The translations under genes were made by a program, and so were the position numbers. From assembly GCF_026004055.1 (NCBI RefSeq), contig NZ_BPIJ01000001.1:992001-1056000 (forward strand): a DNA stretch of 64,000 nt, written 5' to 3'. The notes under the pieces were generated by a model that was given only the letters and a program-made list of their open reading frames with translations, was not told the origin of the DNA and made no database searches. This document shows positions 54,901 to 63,000 of the stretch, in pieces. The DNA is from Meiothermus sp. GTDB taxonomy: Bacteria > Deinococcota > Deinococci > Deinococcales > Thermaceae. Within the stretch, counting starts at the first letter, position 1, and each line of letters begins with the position of its first letter.

Positions 54901-55863
54901 CTAACGCAGGTTGAACAGCGTATTGAACTGCGTCAGCAGGTTTTGCCGGTTGGCCTGGATGAACTCCGCTGCCGAGGGCACCGAGAGCACCTCTCCGCTC
55001 ACCCCAGCGGGGCGGGGGGCCGAGGCGATGACGGGAATGTAGCCTTGCTGGGCGAACAGGGCCTGGGCCTCGGGTGAGAGCAAGAAGCGTAGGAAGCGCT
55101 CAGCCAGCGCAGGGTTGCGGCTATTGCTCAGAATGCCGATGGGAGTGGGCACCAGAATGGCTCCGTCGCGGGGGTAGATTACCTTGAGCGGCGCCCCCTG
55201 GCGAATGAGGTCGCGGATGCCAAAGTCGGTGATGATGGCGAGGCCATACTGCCCCTCGGCCAGCTTTTGCTGAAGGATGGGGTTGGACTGCTCGACCTTG
55301 AGGCCGTTGCGCTGGAGCTGCTCAAAGAAGCTGAAGCCAAAGCGCTGGCTGAAGGTGCCCAGGGTGGAGAGGGCCGCCCCGGAGAAGTTGGGGTTGGGCA
55401 TGCCCACCAAATCCCGGTATTCGGGTTTCAAGAGGTCGCGCCAGGAGCGCGGTTCGGGGAGGTTACCCAGCTTGCGGGTGTTCACCGCGATGCCGTTGTA
55501 AAGGAGCCGTACCTCGTAGTAGCGCCCGCCCTGGTAGGCAAACCTGACCGGTAAGCCGGGGGTGGTAGCCCGCACCGGGCGCAGGCGGTTGGCAGCGGCC
55601 AGCTCGCGGAAGAAGGTCTCGTCGGCGACCCACAGCAGGTCGGCCTGGGGGTTTCCTGCCTCGAGCTCGGCCCGCAGACGGGTAATCACCTCGCCGGTGC
55701 CGCTGCGGAAGACCTGCACGTTGACGCCCGGATTGGCCCGCCTGAAGAGCTCAATCATGGGGTTGACGTTGGTCAGGACTTCCGAGGTGTAGAGGGTGAT
55801 GGTTTGCTGCTGGGCCAGGGCCAGCCCAAGAGCAACCAGCGAAGCCAGAAAGAATCGTTGCAT
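54901..55863 (-). CDS. fbpA: Iron(III)-type ABC transporter solute-binding protein
   Basis: 320-residue extracytoplasmic binding protein with signal peptide MQRFFLASLVALGLALAQ. The family opening TITLYTSEVLTNVNPMIELF and the phrase LWVADETFFRELAAANRL are typical of the FbpA/thiamine-binding group. GGAGG precedes the ATG. It is the upstream gene of the transporter set, with 200 bp to the permease that include a short GCTTTCGG/TTCAGC repeat region. Metal ligand residues cannot be confirmed by eye, so Fe(III) is the likely but unproven substrate. Confidence 0.85.
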   Translation of the reverse strand: MQRFFLASLVALGLALAQQQTITLYTSEVLTNVNPMIELFRRANPGVNVQVFRSGTGEVITRLRAELEAGNPQADLLWVADETFFRELAAANRLRPVRATTPGLPVRFAYQGGRYYEVRLLYNGIAVNTRKLGNLPEPRSWRDLLKPEYRDLVGMPNPNFSGAALSTLGTFSQRFGFSFFEQLQRNGLKVEQSNPILQQKLAEGQYGLAIITDFGIRDLIRQGAPLKVIYPRDGAILVPTPIGILSNSRNPALAERFLRFLLSPEAQALFAQQGYIPVIASAPRPAGVSGEVLSVPSAAEFIQANRQNLLTQFNTLFNLR

Positions 55864-56020
55864 GAAGCCTCCAATGAAGGGTTCTATCCCCTTAGAAATT
55901 GTGCCCTGTTTATTGTCAGCCCGCTGTCAGGACAGACTTGGGGCTGGGCTACGAAAGCGGTAGTACGTGGAAGTGGCTTTGTGTGAACCGGAGGCTGCTG
56001 CTCATGGTGGGGTATCTGAC

Positions 56021-56740
56021 TCAGGCGGCACCCGCGATGATGCGGTGGTCTTTGAGCTCGAGCCGGCCCAGCCCGTGTTTTTGGGAAAGCCGCTCGAGGT
56101 TTTTCTGGCGCTCCTCCTGGCGGGCGGCATAGGACATATTGGCCCCGTGCATGGAGACGGCTACCCCCCTGCCGGGAAGCTGGATGAGCGGATAGCCCGC
56201 CGAGGAAACCCTCAGATACCAGTCCCAGTCCCAGTAATCGGCCATCTCCGGGTCGAAGAGGCCCAGTTCGTCGTGAAAAAAGCGGGGGTAGGCGGCGCCG
56301 GTGGCGAGCAGGTGGTTGTCGGTGCGAAGCGAGAGGGGGCTGGCTTTGAGGTCGAAAGGGATGCGCTCGAGTTCCAGCCCGTCGCGCTCCAGCACCAGGT
56401 AGCCGCCCCGGTAGACCAGCCCGGCCTGGGCTTTGAGCGCCCGCACCACCCGGTGCAGGTGGGTGGGGTCGAGCCAGTAGTCGTCGTCGTCGAGCAGGGC
56501 GATAATGGGGCTCGAGGCCTGGGCCAGACCGGTGTTGCGGGCATGCACCTGCCCCCGCCCCTCGTTGCGAACCCCCAGGATGCGGGGGTCGCGCAGGCTG
56601 TGGGCGGCCAGGATGCCGGAGCCGTCGCCATCGTCCACCACCACCGCTTCCCAGTCGGGGTAAAGCTGAAGCTGAAGCGAGCGCAAAGCCCGCAGCAACA
56701 ACTGGGGGCGGTTGTAGGTGGGAATCAGCACGCTAACCAT
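56021..56740 (-). CDS. Family 2 glycosyltransferase
   Basis: 239-residue GT-A fold glycosyltransferase. It starts MVSVLIPTYNRPQLLLRAL, with the nucleotide-binding VVVDDGDG and the DxD motif inside LLDDDDYW (divalent metal and sugar nucleotide). It probably transfers a sugar to a cell-surface glycan; donor and acceptor cannot be told. It is monocistronic. The C-terminal part, after VSSAGYPLI, ends with a helical, Gln/Glu-rich tail. Confidence 0.9.
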   Translation of the reverse strand: MVSVLIPTYNRPQLLLRALRSLQLQLYPDWEAVVVDDGDGSGILAAHSLRDPRILGVRNEGRGQVHARNTGLAQASSPIIALLDDDDYWLDPTHLHRVVRALKAQAGLVYRGGYLVLERDGLELERIPFDLKASPLSLRTDNHLLATGAAYPRFFHDELGLFDPEMADYWDWDWYLRVSSAGYPLIQLPGRGVAVSMHGANMSYAARQEERQKNLERLSQKHGLGRLELKDHRIIAGAA

Positions 56741-56858
56741 GTTTGATTCAGATTAAAACCCCTTTGTCAGGCCCATTTGGTACGCCCTCTGACATTTGGC
56801 TGACCCGCCTGACCGTGTCCTGACGCACGGGCGCAACCCTCTCTTTGGAGAGGTTAGA

Positions 56859-56984
56859 GCGCTCTTCACAAATATTGAGCCATCGGGGACTAATACCAGA
56901 TGCAGACAAGCGTGCCTCACCTCGGTGAGGCACGTCTGCTTGTCCCTTCTCGTTTTCGTGGGCGGCCACGTCTGTGAAGAGCGC
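56859..56984. repeat. Type A small element, copy 4 (126 bp)
   Basis: Perfect 12-bp inverted ends GCGCTCTTCACA/TGTGAAGAGCGC. It contains the GCCATCGGGGACTAATACC block shared with the copy at 13285 and the CAGACAAGCGTGCCTCAC/GTGAGGCACGTCTGC palindrome shared with the copies at 4297 and 13285. It lacks the nested F insert. It is the best-preserved A copy in the window. Confidence 0.8.
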
Positions 56985-57303
56985 CGTAAAGCCTGCGGTA
57001 GCCATCGGGGCAGTCAAATGTCGATTCTGACACGTTTTTTTGCGATCTCCATAGGGGATTTATTCTTCCTGTAGAGGCTCCAAACTGCGAGTAATACCAG
57101 TCGTCAAGCAACTTTCATACACAAGTGGGAGTGGGGAGTGGATCTCCACCACCCTCCCACCCCCAAATCCCTGTCCCCTGCTCCAATGCGCCTACAGTTT
57201 GCAAAGTGTTCGAGCAGAGATGTTCTAGCGCTTGCACTTGACAATCCCCGGCCAGACTGGGGACTATCGGCCCTTGACAATCGACTATCGGCTGTCCTTC
57301 AGG
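56985..57303. other. Gap with no gene; inverted repeats near ychF
   Basis: No coding signal. It holds a GGGAGTGGGGAGTGG purine run and hairpin-like arms near 57243-57298 (CGACTATCGGC, TTGACAATC-type), which lie just past the ychF stop and could terminate it. Confidence 0.4.
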
Positions 57304-58422
57304 CTACACATTGAACAGGATCAGCACCACATCGCCGTCCTGCACCACGTAATCCTTGCCTTCGGTGCGTACCCAGCCTTTTTCCTTGGCCTGGGCCCAG
57401 CCCCCGGCCTCCACCAGTTTGTGCCACTCGATCACCTCGGCCCGGATAAAGCCCCGCTCGAGGTCGGAGTGAATCTCGCCGGCGGCCTGGGGAGCCCGGG
57501 TGCCCTGGCGAATGGTCCAAGCCCGCACCTCTTTCTCGCCCGCGGTAAAGAAGGTAATCAGGCCCAGGGTGTGGTAGGCGGTGTGCACCAGCCGGTTGAG
57601 CCCGGACTCCTGCAAGCCCAGGGTTTGCAGGTATTCGGCAGCTTCTTCCTCGGAAAGCTCGGCCAGCTCGGCCTCGATCTTGGCCGAGACCACCACCACC
57701 TCGGCGCCCTCCCGCGCGGCGGCCTCGCGCACCTTTTGCACGTGCGGGTTTTGGGCCCCGTCGGGCAGGTCTGCCTCGGCCACATTGCACACGTAGATGA
57801 CCGGCTTGTAGGTCAGCAAGCCCAGCTCGCGGGCGGCCTTGCTCAAGAGTTCCGGCTCGGCCCCGCCAAAGGTGCGAATGGGCTGGCCCTGCGAGAGGTG
57901 TTGCAAGAGCGGTTCCAGCACTTCCAGCAGGGCTTTGTCGTCTTTGTCGGTGCGGGCCGACTTGCGCAGCTTGTCCAGGCGCTTCTCGAGGGTCTGGAGG
58001 TCGGCCAGGGCCAGCTCGGTGTTGATGGTCTCGAGGTCGTCCAGGGGGTTCACCTGGCCGGCCACATGCACCACGTTGGGGTCTTCGAAGCAGCGCACCA
58101 CGTGGGCAATGGCGGCTACCTCGCGGATATTGGCCAGAAACTGGTTGCCCAGCCCCTCGCCCTTGTGGGCTCCCTTCACCAGCCCTGCAATGTCCACAAA
58201 CTCCACGTGGGTTGGCACGATGGGCGGTACCCGTTCGCCCTTCACAAAGAGCTTTTGCAGGGCGTTCAGGCGTGGGTCGGGGAGCGTCACCACCCCCACG
58301 TTTTTGTCGATGGTGGCAAAGGGGTAGTTGGCGGCCAGGGCGCCTGCTTTGGTAATGGCGTTAAAAAGCGTGGATTTGCCCACGTTGGGAAGACCTACGA
58401 TGCCGACTCCGAGTGATGCCAT
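57304..58422 (-). CDS. ychF: YchF/Ola1 family P-loop GTPase/ATPase
   Basis: 372-residue protein binding ATP or GTP, with a link to ribosomes and stress response. G1 is GIVGLPNVGKST, switch regions FVDIAGLVKGAHKGEGLGNQ, G4-like VCNVAEADL, and a C-terminal TGS domain (HTAYHTLGLITFFTAGEKEV). The ATG at 58422 gives MASLGVGIVGLPNVGKSTLF, the family start, with AGAGG six bases upstream; a longer frame to 58455 is not conserved. It is the first of the three minus-strand genes here. Confidence 0.96.
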   Translation of the reverse strand: MASLGVGIVGLPNVGKSTLFNAITKAGALAANYPFATIDKNVGVVTLPDPRLNALQKLFVKGERVPPIVPTHVEFVDIAGLVKGAHKGEGLGNQFLANIREVAAIAHVVRCFEDPNVVHVAGQVNPLDDLETINTELALADLQTLEKRLDKLRKSARTDKDDKALLEVLEPLLQHLSQGQPIRTFGGAEPELLSKAARELGLLTYKPVIYVCNVAEADLPDGAQNPHVQKVREAAAREGAEVVVVSAKIEAELAELSEEEAAEYLQTLGLQESGLNRLVHTAYHTLGLITFFTAGEKEVRAWTIRQGTRAPQAAGEIHSDLERGFIRAEVIEWHKLVEAGGWAQAKEKGWVRTEGKDYVVQDGDVVLILFNV

Positions 58423-58464
58423 GGGATTCCTCTGGGCAGGCTCACCTGCACACAAGCCCTCATT

Positions 58465-59001
58465 CTAAGGCAGCCGCGGCAAAAGCCCCAAGCCCAGGTG
58501 GGCCCTGACTTCCTCGGCGAACCCGGCCCAGTCGAGCACGGCCCCGGCCAGGGCCAGGTAGCCCTGCGTGGTACAGACCTTGCCCTGCCAGTGGTAGGGT
58601 TCCTGGCAGTGCTCCAAAGGGGTTCCGGCCAGGGCTTCTTTGGCCACGGGATGCGCCGCGACCTTACCCGAGACCTGCCCGGCTTCCCACAAAAAAAGCA
58701 CCCCATTGGCGCCCGTGAATATGGCCCGTAGGCCCTCCCACACTTCGCCCAGCCAGTCTTGATGTTCCGCATCCCGCCCCAGTTTGCTCATCTGGGGCCC
58801 GCCGGGAATCACCAGCACATCTGGCTCGGGCCTTGCGGCGAAAGTGTACTTAGGCGTCCAGACCACGCCCGCGCTGCCTTCCAAAGCGGTGCGGCCCCGG
58901 GCCAGGGTGAACCGCTCCCATCCCAAAAGCCGGGCTACCTCGAGCACCAAAGCCGCCTCGACCTCGAGGAAACCCGGCGTAAGCAAAACCCCCATTCGCA
59001 T
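58465..59001 (-). CDS. DJ-1/PfpI-like protein lacking the nucleophile Cys
   Basis: 178-residue class-I-amidotransferase-like protein: GVLLTPGFLEVEAALVLEVA, VLVIPGGPQ and a later TGANGVLFLWEAG. In DJ-1 and PfpI the equivalent of the last segment has the nucleophilic Cys (A-x-C-x-G); here it is replaced (ANGVLF), and the only Cys are elsewhere (HCQEPY, KVCTT). The protein is therefore probably not a classic deglycase or peptidase. The ATG at 59001 is preferred because TAGGAT lies six bases upstream; the adjacent ATG at 58995 is also possible. Function unknown. Confidence 0.7.
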   Translation of the reverse strand: MRMGVLLTPGFLEVEAALVLEVARLLGWERFTLARGRTALEGSAGVVWTPKYTFAARPEPDVLVIPGGPQMSKLGRDAEHQDWLGEVWEGLRAIFTGANGVLFLWEAGQVSGKVAAHPVAKEALAGTPLEHCQEPYHWQGKVCTTQGYLALAGAVLDWAGFAEEVRAHLGLGLLPRLP

Positions 59002-59056
59002 GGCCACATCCTACCAACCCAGGACGCAGATCTAGGGAGGAGGGTTGACACGCCCG

Positions 59057-59674
59057 TCAGGATGTGGGCGCATCGGGCATATCCTCGAGGTACCAGACAG
59101 GCCCGTGGGCAGGGTATACGCGGGTCGCCCCTTTCGCCCGCAGGAGCCTCCAGCTTGCCAGGGCGACGGGGTTATCGAAGGCCAGGGCCTCTGCTGGAAG
59201 GTCGCCGGTGAACGCAAAACCGTTGTCCAGCAAGAGCGAGACGCAGTGGTCGGTGTGGCCGGGGGTGGGCAGGATTTCTCCGCTCAGGCCCATCTGGGCC
59301 AGAAAATCGCGGCTTTGCTCGAAAGAAAGGATCACGTTGCCCTTTTCGGTAATCTCCACATAGCGGTCTGCGGGTTTAACCCAGGTTTTCATGAGGGGGA
59401 TGGCAGGCCGCTGAACCTCGAGCACCAGCAGTGAAACCCCCTCCCGTTTGAGCTCCTCGGCCAGGCCCGCGTGGTCGATGTGGTAGTGGGTAGCTAGGGC
59501 GTAGCGAATTTCGTGCAAGGGGATGCCCACCCTGGCCAGATTGGCCTTCAGGGTTCCCAGGGTGCCGGGCCAACCGATGTCCATCAGCAGGCGAGACGTA
59601 CCCGCACCCACCACCCAGTAGTGGGTGGAGCGGTAGCCCACATTCACAACGGTAATGGGCGGTGGGGTATTCAT
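59057..59674 (-). CDS. Metallo-beta-lactamase fold hydrolase
   Basis: 205-residue MBL-fold enzyme. The metal site is visible as THYHIDHAG (HxHxDH), with GHTDHCVSLLL supplying a second His region and HGPVW near the C-terminus. The substrate is unknown; many relatives act on thioesters, lactones or nucleotides. It is followed upstream by a type D element and lies on the same strand as the DJ-1-like gene. No ribosome-binding site or leaderless box is obvious. Confidence 0.85.
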   Translation of the reverse strand: MNTPPPITVVNVGYRSTHYWVVGAGTSRLLMDIGWPGTLGTLKANLARVGIPLHEIRYALATHYHIDHAGLAEELKREGVSLLVLEVQRPAIPLMKTWVKPADRYVEITEKGNVILSFEQSRDFLAQMGLSGEILPTPGHTDHCVSLLLDNGFAFTGDLPAEALAFDNPVALASWRLLRAKGATRVYPAHGPVWYLEDMPDAPTS

Positions 59675-59693
59675 TGCGAGGTGCGAGCTCTGT

Positions 59694-59898
59694 GAGCGGT
59701 CTGGTGACTAAATTTCAGTGTCATTCCAAACGTAGCGAAGTGAAGAATCGGATGCGCCAGAGTCCACTGTATTCACTATCCTTATGCAGTACAAGATGCC
59801 TCGTTGAACTGCATGCGCCTTGGAATGAAAACAAGACGTCACGGGCAGAGGTTGGGTTCGTTGGAAGCATCCCGAATACCTCATTACCAGACCGGTTA
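59694..59898. mobile_element. Type D small element, copy 3 (205 bp)
   Basis: Starts GCGGTCTGGTGACTAAATTTC and ends TTACCAGACCGGTTA; the ends match the D, B and C family with a few changes. The interior repeats TCATTCCAAACG and GCGCCTTGGAATG-type arms seen in the D copy at 18712, so the element is diverged but full length. Confidence 0.7.
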
Positions 59899-59931
59899 GG
59901 TATTTGCGCTTAGAAATTTAGCTTTCGGTTT

Positions 59932-61437
59932 TTACCGCTTGGCCTGGGCCTTGCTTTTTTTGGTTGGCTTGCGCTCGCCCTGCACGAACGCTTTCAGGTC
60001 GGCGGCTTGCCGGGCCAACGAGGGCAGGTGCACGTACATCATGTGGCCGGCGGGGTAGTAGTGCACCTGGATATTCCCTTGCAGATGGGGTTCTAAGCTC
60101 AGGTGGTTCAGGGTGTAGTCGGTGGCGAAGTAGGGGGTGGCCAGGTCGTAGTAGCCGCTCCCCACGTACACCCGTAAAAAGGGGTTCATGCAGATGGCCT
60201 TACGCAGGGTCTCGGCCACATTCAGGTACTGGTTTTCGAACTCCTTGTAGCTCCAGTTCTGGTACAGGTTGGAGAGGATTTCGTAGGGCAGGTCGCTCTC
60301 GAAACCCAGGTCTTGCCGCACGTACTGGTTGAGGGTAGCGGTGTAGGGCCCCTGGATGGCGGCATAACTGGGGTCGTACTCGAAGGCAGCCCCGGCGGCG
60401 TCGCGGTCGGTGCCGGTAAAGCGGCTGTCCAGACGTCCCACGGTCTTGCGTTCGGTACGCAAAAGCTCCTTGGTGAAGCGGAAAATCTCCAGGCGCAGGT
60501 TGCTGGCCTGTACATAGGCTTCCGAAAGCCCGGTGTAGCGGGCGAGCTTCTGGGCGATGCGCTTTTGCTCGGTGGGGGTTAGCTTGCTGCCTTGCATCAG
60601 GGCCAGGGTGTACTCGCCTTCGGCGAAGGCTTCCACCTCCTTCAAGACGGCCTCGAGCGGTTTTTGTTGAAGGTCTTTGGGGAGCTTGCCGTGATACCAG
60701 GCAGTGGCTGCAAAAGTGGGCAGAAACAGGATGTGCGGCAGGTCGTTGCCGGGGCCAAAGCGGGCGGTGGAGAACTCCAGAATGCTGCTGACCAGCATGA
60801 GGCCGTTCAGGTACATTCCGTGCCGCTCTTGTAGATAACCCGAGAGACCCGCCGCCCGGGTGGTGCCGTAGCTTTCGCCTATCAAGTACTTGGGGCTATT
60901 CCAGCGCCCGTAGCGGTGGGTGTAGAGGCGGATGAACTCCCCCACGCTCTCGAGGTCGCGCTTGAAGCCGTGGTATTCCTTGGTCTTTTCGCCTTCTACC
61001 ATACGACTATAACCGGTGCCAACGGGGTCTATGAAGACCAGGTCGCTCACCTCGAGCAGGGTGTGTTCGTTGTCCACCAACCGGTAGGGCGGCGGCGTGA
61101 GGGCCCCGGCATCGCCCATCTCCACCCGCTTGGGGCCCAAAAGGCCTAAGTGCAGCCAGACCGAAGAAGAGCCCGGCCCGCCGTTGAAGGAAAAGGTGAT
61201 GGGTCGCCGGCTGCGGTCGGTGACGCCCTCTTTGGTATAGGCCACGAAAAAAACCGTAGCCTTGGGCTTGTGCCCCTCGGCAGTGCCGTCCTTTTCCGAT
61301 TCTTCCCGCAGCACCACGGTTCCGCAGGTTACGCTGTAGCGCAGTTCCTTGCCCGCAATGCGGATGCTGTGCTGGGTGGTGGAGAGCTGGTCTTGCGGCG
61401 TGGGTTTGGCCTCGGCAGTTTTGGTTTCTTCCGGCAT
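59932..61437 (-). CDS. Serine carboxypeptidase-like (S10) peptidase
   Basis: 501-residue alpha/beta-hydrolase-fold protein of peptidase family S10. The family signature FNGGPGSSSVWLHLG and the nucleophile region GESYGTTRAAG (Ser) are present, with the His in PAGHMMY near the C-terminus. No signal peptide is evident; the N-terminal 20 residues are acidic and Lys-rich, so it may be cytoplasmic, unusual for S10. The start at 61437 is supported by TAGTAT six bases upstream, with TTGAGT 17 bp further (61472-61467). Substrate unknown. Confidence 0.85.
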   Translation of the reverse strand: MPEETKTAEAKPTPQDQLSTTQHSIRIAGKELRYSVTCGTVVLREESEKDGTAEGHKPKATVFFVAYTKEGVTDRSRRPITFSFNGGPGSSSVWLHLGLLGPKRVEMGDAGALTPPPYRLVDNEHTLLEVSDLVFIDPVGTGYSRMVEGEKTKEYHGFKRDLESVGEFIRLYTHRYGRWNSPKYLIGESYGTTRAAGLSGYLQERHGMYLNGLMLVSSILEFSTARFGPGNDLPHILFLPTFAATAWYHGKLPKDLQQKPLEAVLKEVEAFAEGEYTLALMQGSKLTPTEQKRIAQKLARYTGLSEAYVQASNLRLEIFRFTKELLRTERKTVGRLDSRFTGTDRDAAGAAFEYDPSYAAIQGPYTATLNQYVRQDLGFESDLPYEILSNLYQNWSYKEFENQYLNVAETLRKAICMNPFLRVYVGSGYYDLATPYFATDYTLNHLSLEPHLQGNIQVHYYPAGHMMYVHLPSLARQAADLKAFVQGERKPTKKSKAQAKR

Positions 61438-61472
61438 GGGGCCATACTAATGGCCCATATTGGATAACTCAA
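61438..61472 (-). promoter_or_regulatory. Leaderless promoter of the S10 peptidase gene
   Basis: TTGAGT (61472-61467 on the minus strand), 17 bp, TAGTAT (61449-61444), then six bases to the ATG at 61437. It is the clearest leaderless promoter in the window. Confidence 0.7.
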
Positions 61473-61543
61473 AACCCAAAACGGCATTGGCGCAACAGAT
61501 GCGCCTTATACGGCTCAAAGAATCTTGCGGTACCCTGTCCGAC

Positions 61544-62263
61544 ATGGGGTTGAGATGGCGCTACAGCTTGGCAATGGGCGTGTTGTTGGCGGCTACAGGG
61601 TGGGCCCAGGTAGCTCCGGATGCAGTCCAACTGTTGGAGAAAATGCGGCTGGCCCACGGCGGAGAGGCTTTGGCGAACCTGCGTACCTATCAAGAGACCG
61701 CCACCCTTGTTACCTTTGCCGGGCCGCAACCGGAGCACAAGCTGACCGTGGTTTCATATGTGGACTTCGGCTCCAAACAGCTTAGGGTGGAGTACCGCGA
61801 TGGCGCCAACCTAATTCAGATAATCCAGGTAACCCCTACAAGTGGCCAGAGCTGGAGCGTGATTTCAGGGAGCAAGGCCCTCGAGCCCGAGCTAGCCCAG
61901 GAGCTTCGCAACGGGCTTTTCCAGACCTGGTACGGCCTGCGCCTGGGGGGTAGCGGAAGAGAACAGGCCCGGATTCTAGGCCAGCGCACCTTTGGCGATG
62001 TAAGCGGAACCGCCATCGAGGTGACCACCCAGGGCAGCAAAACCACCTATCTGGTAAACGCGCAACACCAGCTTGTGGCCGAGCGCTACCACAGCAGCCA
62101 GGGACAACTCACCGTGCTTTATACCGACTTTCGGGGGGTCTCAGGCATTCTGATTCCTTTCCAGGGCCGTCTGTATGCCGACGGCGCATTGTTTGCCGAG
62201 GTGCGGGTGCAAGAAGCCAGGGTCAACCCGGTGCTGCGGCCCGAGACTTTCAGGATGCCGTAG
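61544..62263 (+). CDS. Secreted protein of unknown function (239 aa)
   Basis: Begins MGLRWRYSLAMGVLLAATGWAQ, a signal peptide ending AQ. The mature part has repeated strand-like segments (YQETATLVTFAGPQPEHKLT, LRVEYRDGANLIQIIQVTP, YLVNAQHQLVAERYHS), similar in feel to LolA/LolB-type outer-membrane lipoprotein carriers, but I cannot show homology. The ATG at 61544 has TACCCT seven bases upstream, so the mRNA is probably leaderless. It is followed 18 bp later by elements B and C. Confidence 0.7.
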   Translation: MGLRWRYSLAMGVLLAATGWAQVAPDAVQLLEKMRLAHGGEALANLRTYQETATLVTFAGPQPEHKLTVVSYVDFGSKQLRVEYRDGANLIQIIQVTPTSGQSWSVISGSKALEPELAQELRNGLFQTWYGLRLGGSGREQARILGQRTFGDVSGTAIEVTTQGSKTTYLVNAQHQLVAERYHSSQGQLTVLYTDFRGVSGILIPFQGRLYADGALFAEVRVQEARVNPVLRPETFRMP

Positions 62264-62281
62264 TAGGCCGAAAGCTGACAG

Positions 62282-62628
62282 CTAAATGGTCTGGTAACAA
62301 AATACGCAGTATGGGGTTTAGCCTTCAGAACGCGCCGTGTCTCGTAAACCTGGGCCTTCGGTGTCTTGCCTGTACGGTCATGCAAAAAGCACCCCACCCC
62401 GCTTCGCCCCTTCCCTCCCCTACTGCGTAGGGGAGGCCAGGTGGGGTGGCTGACCTGGCCCTTCACGCAGCGGATTGGGGGCCTTGCCTGATACCCTCCC
62501 CCACCCTCCCTACGCGGTAGGGAGGGCGTTTTTAGGCCATCTCGGGGGCCGAAGTGGGATGGAATCTCTACAACGATGTATTCGGTGTGCGGTACAAAAC
62601 TTCGGAAATTTAGTTACCAGACCACTAA
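62282..62628 (+). mobile_element. Type B small element, copy 4 (347 bp)
   Basis: Bounded by CTAA at 62282-62285 and 62625-62628 instead of CTAG, but otherwise almost identical to copies 1-3, including the CCCTCCCTAC/GTAGGGAGGG hairpin at 62504-62526 and T-run. This shows that the flanking tetranucleotide belongs to the target, not to the element. Confidence 0.85.
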
Positions 62629-62839
62629 ATGATTTGGTAAGCTGATTTTCGCCACTCTATGCAGATACGGTGTTTTCTTGTCGAACGCCTCTTCATTGCG
62701 AGGAGGCCTCCGCCGACGAAGCAATCCAGATAGCCTTGTATAGGCTGGCCGGGGCAGAGATACTGGATTGCTTCGCATCCTTCGGATGCTCGCAATGACG
62801 GGAAAAGTAGGGTCACATACTTTGTTACCAGACCACTAA
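62625..62839 (+). mobile_element. Type C small element, copy 4 (215 bp)
   Basis: Shares CTAA 62625-62628 with the B copy and ends at CTAA 62836-62839. The interior carries TCATTGCGAGGAGGCCTCC, GAAGCAATCCAG and the reverse arms. Same B-then-C order as the loci at 7020 and 11890. The 160 bp that follow hold no recognised feature. Confidence 0.8.
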
Positions 62840-63000
62840 AAGCCGATGGACAAAAGCCTTGTTCCCTGCAAGATGAGACCTGAAACTCGCGATACTTTTT
62901 CGAGTAGAACAGACTTCAAAACACCTTAACGAACCCATATTGCCTGTGCAGTTGTGATTTAGACAACCCATATTTCAGGCTTTGGCGCTAAAACTAAAGC

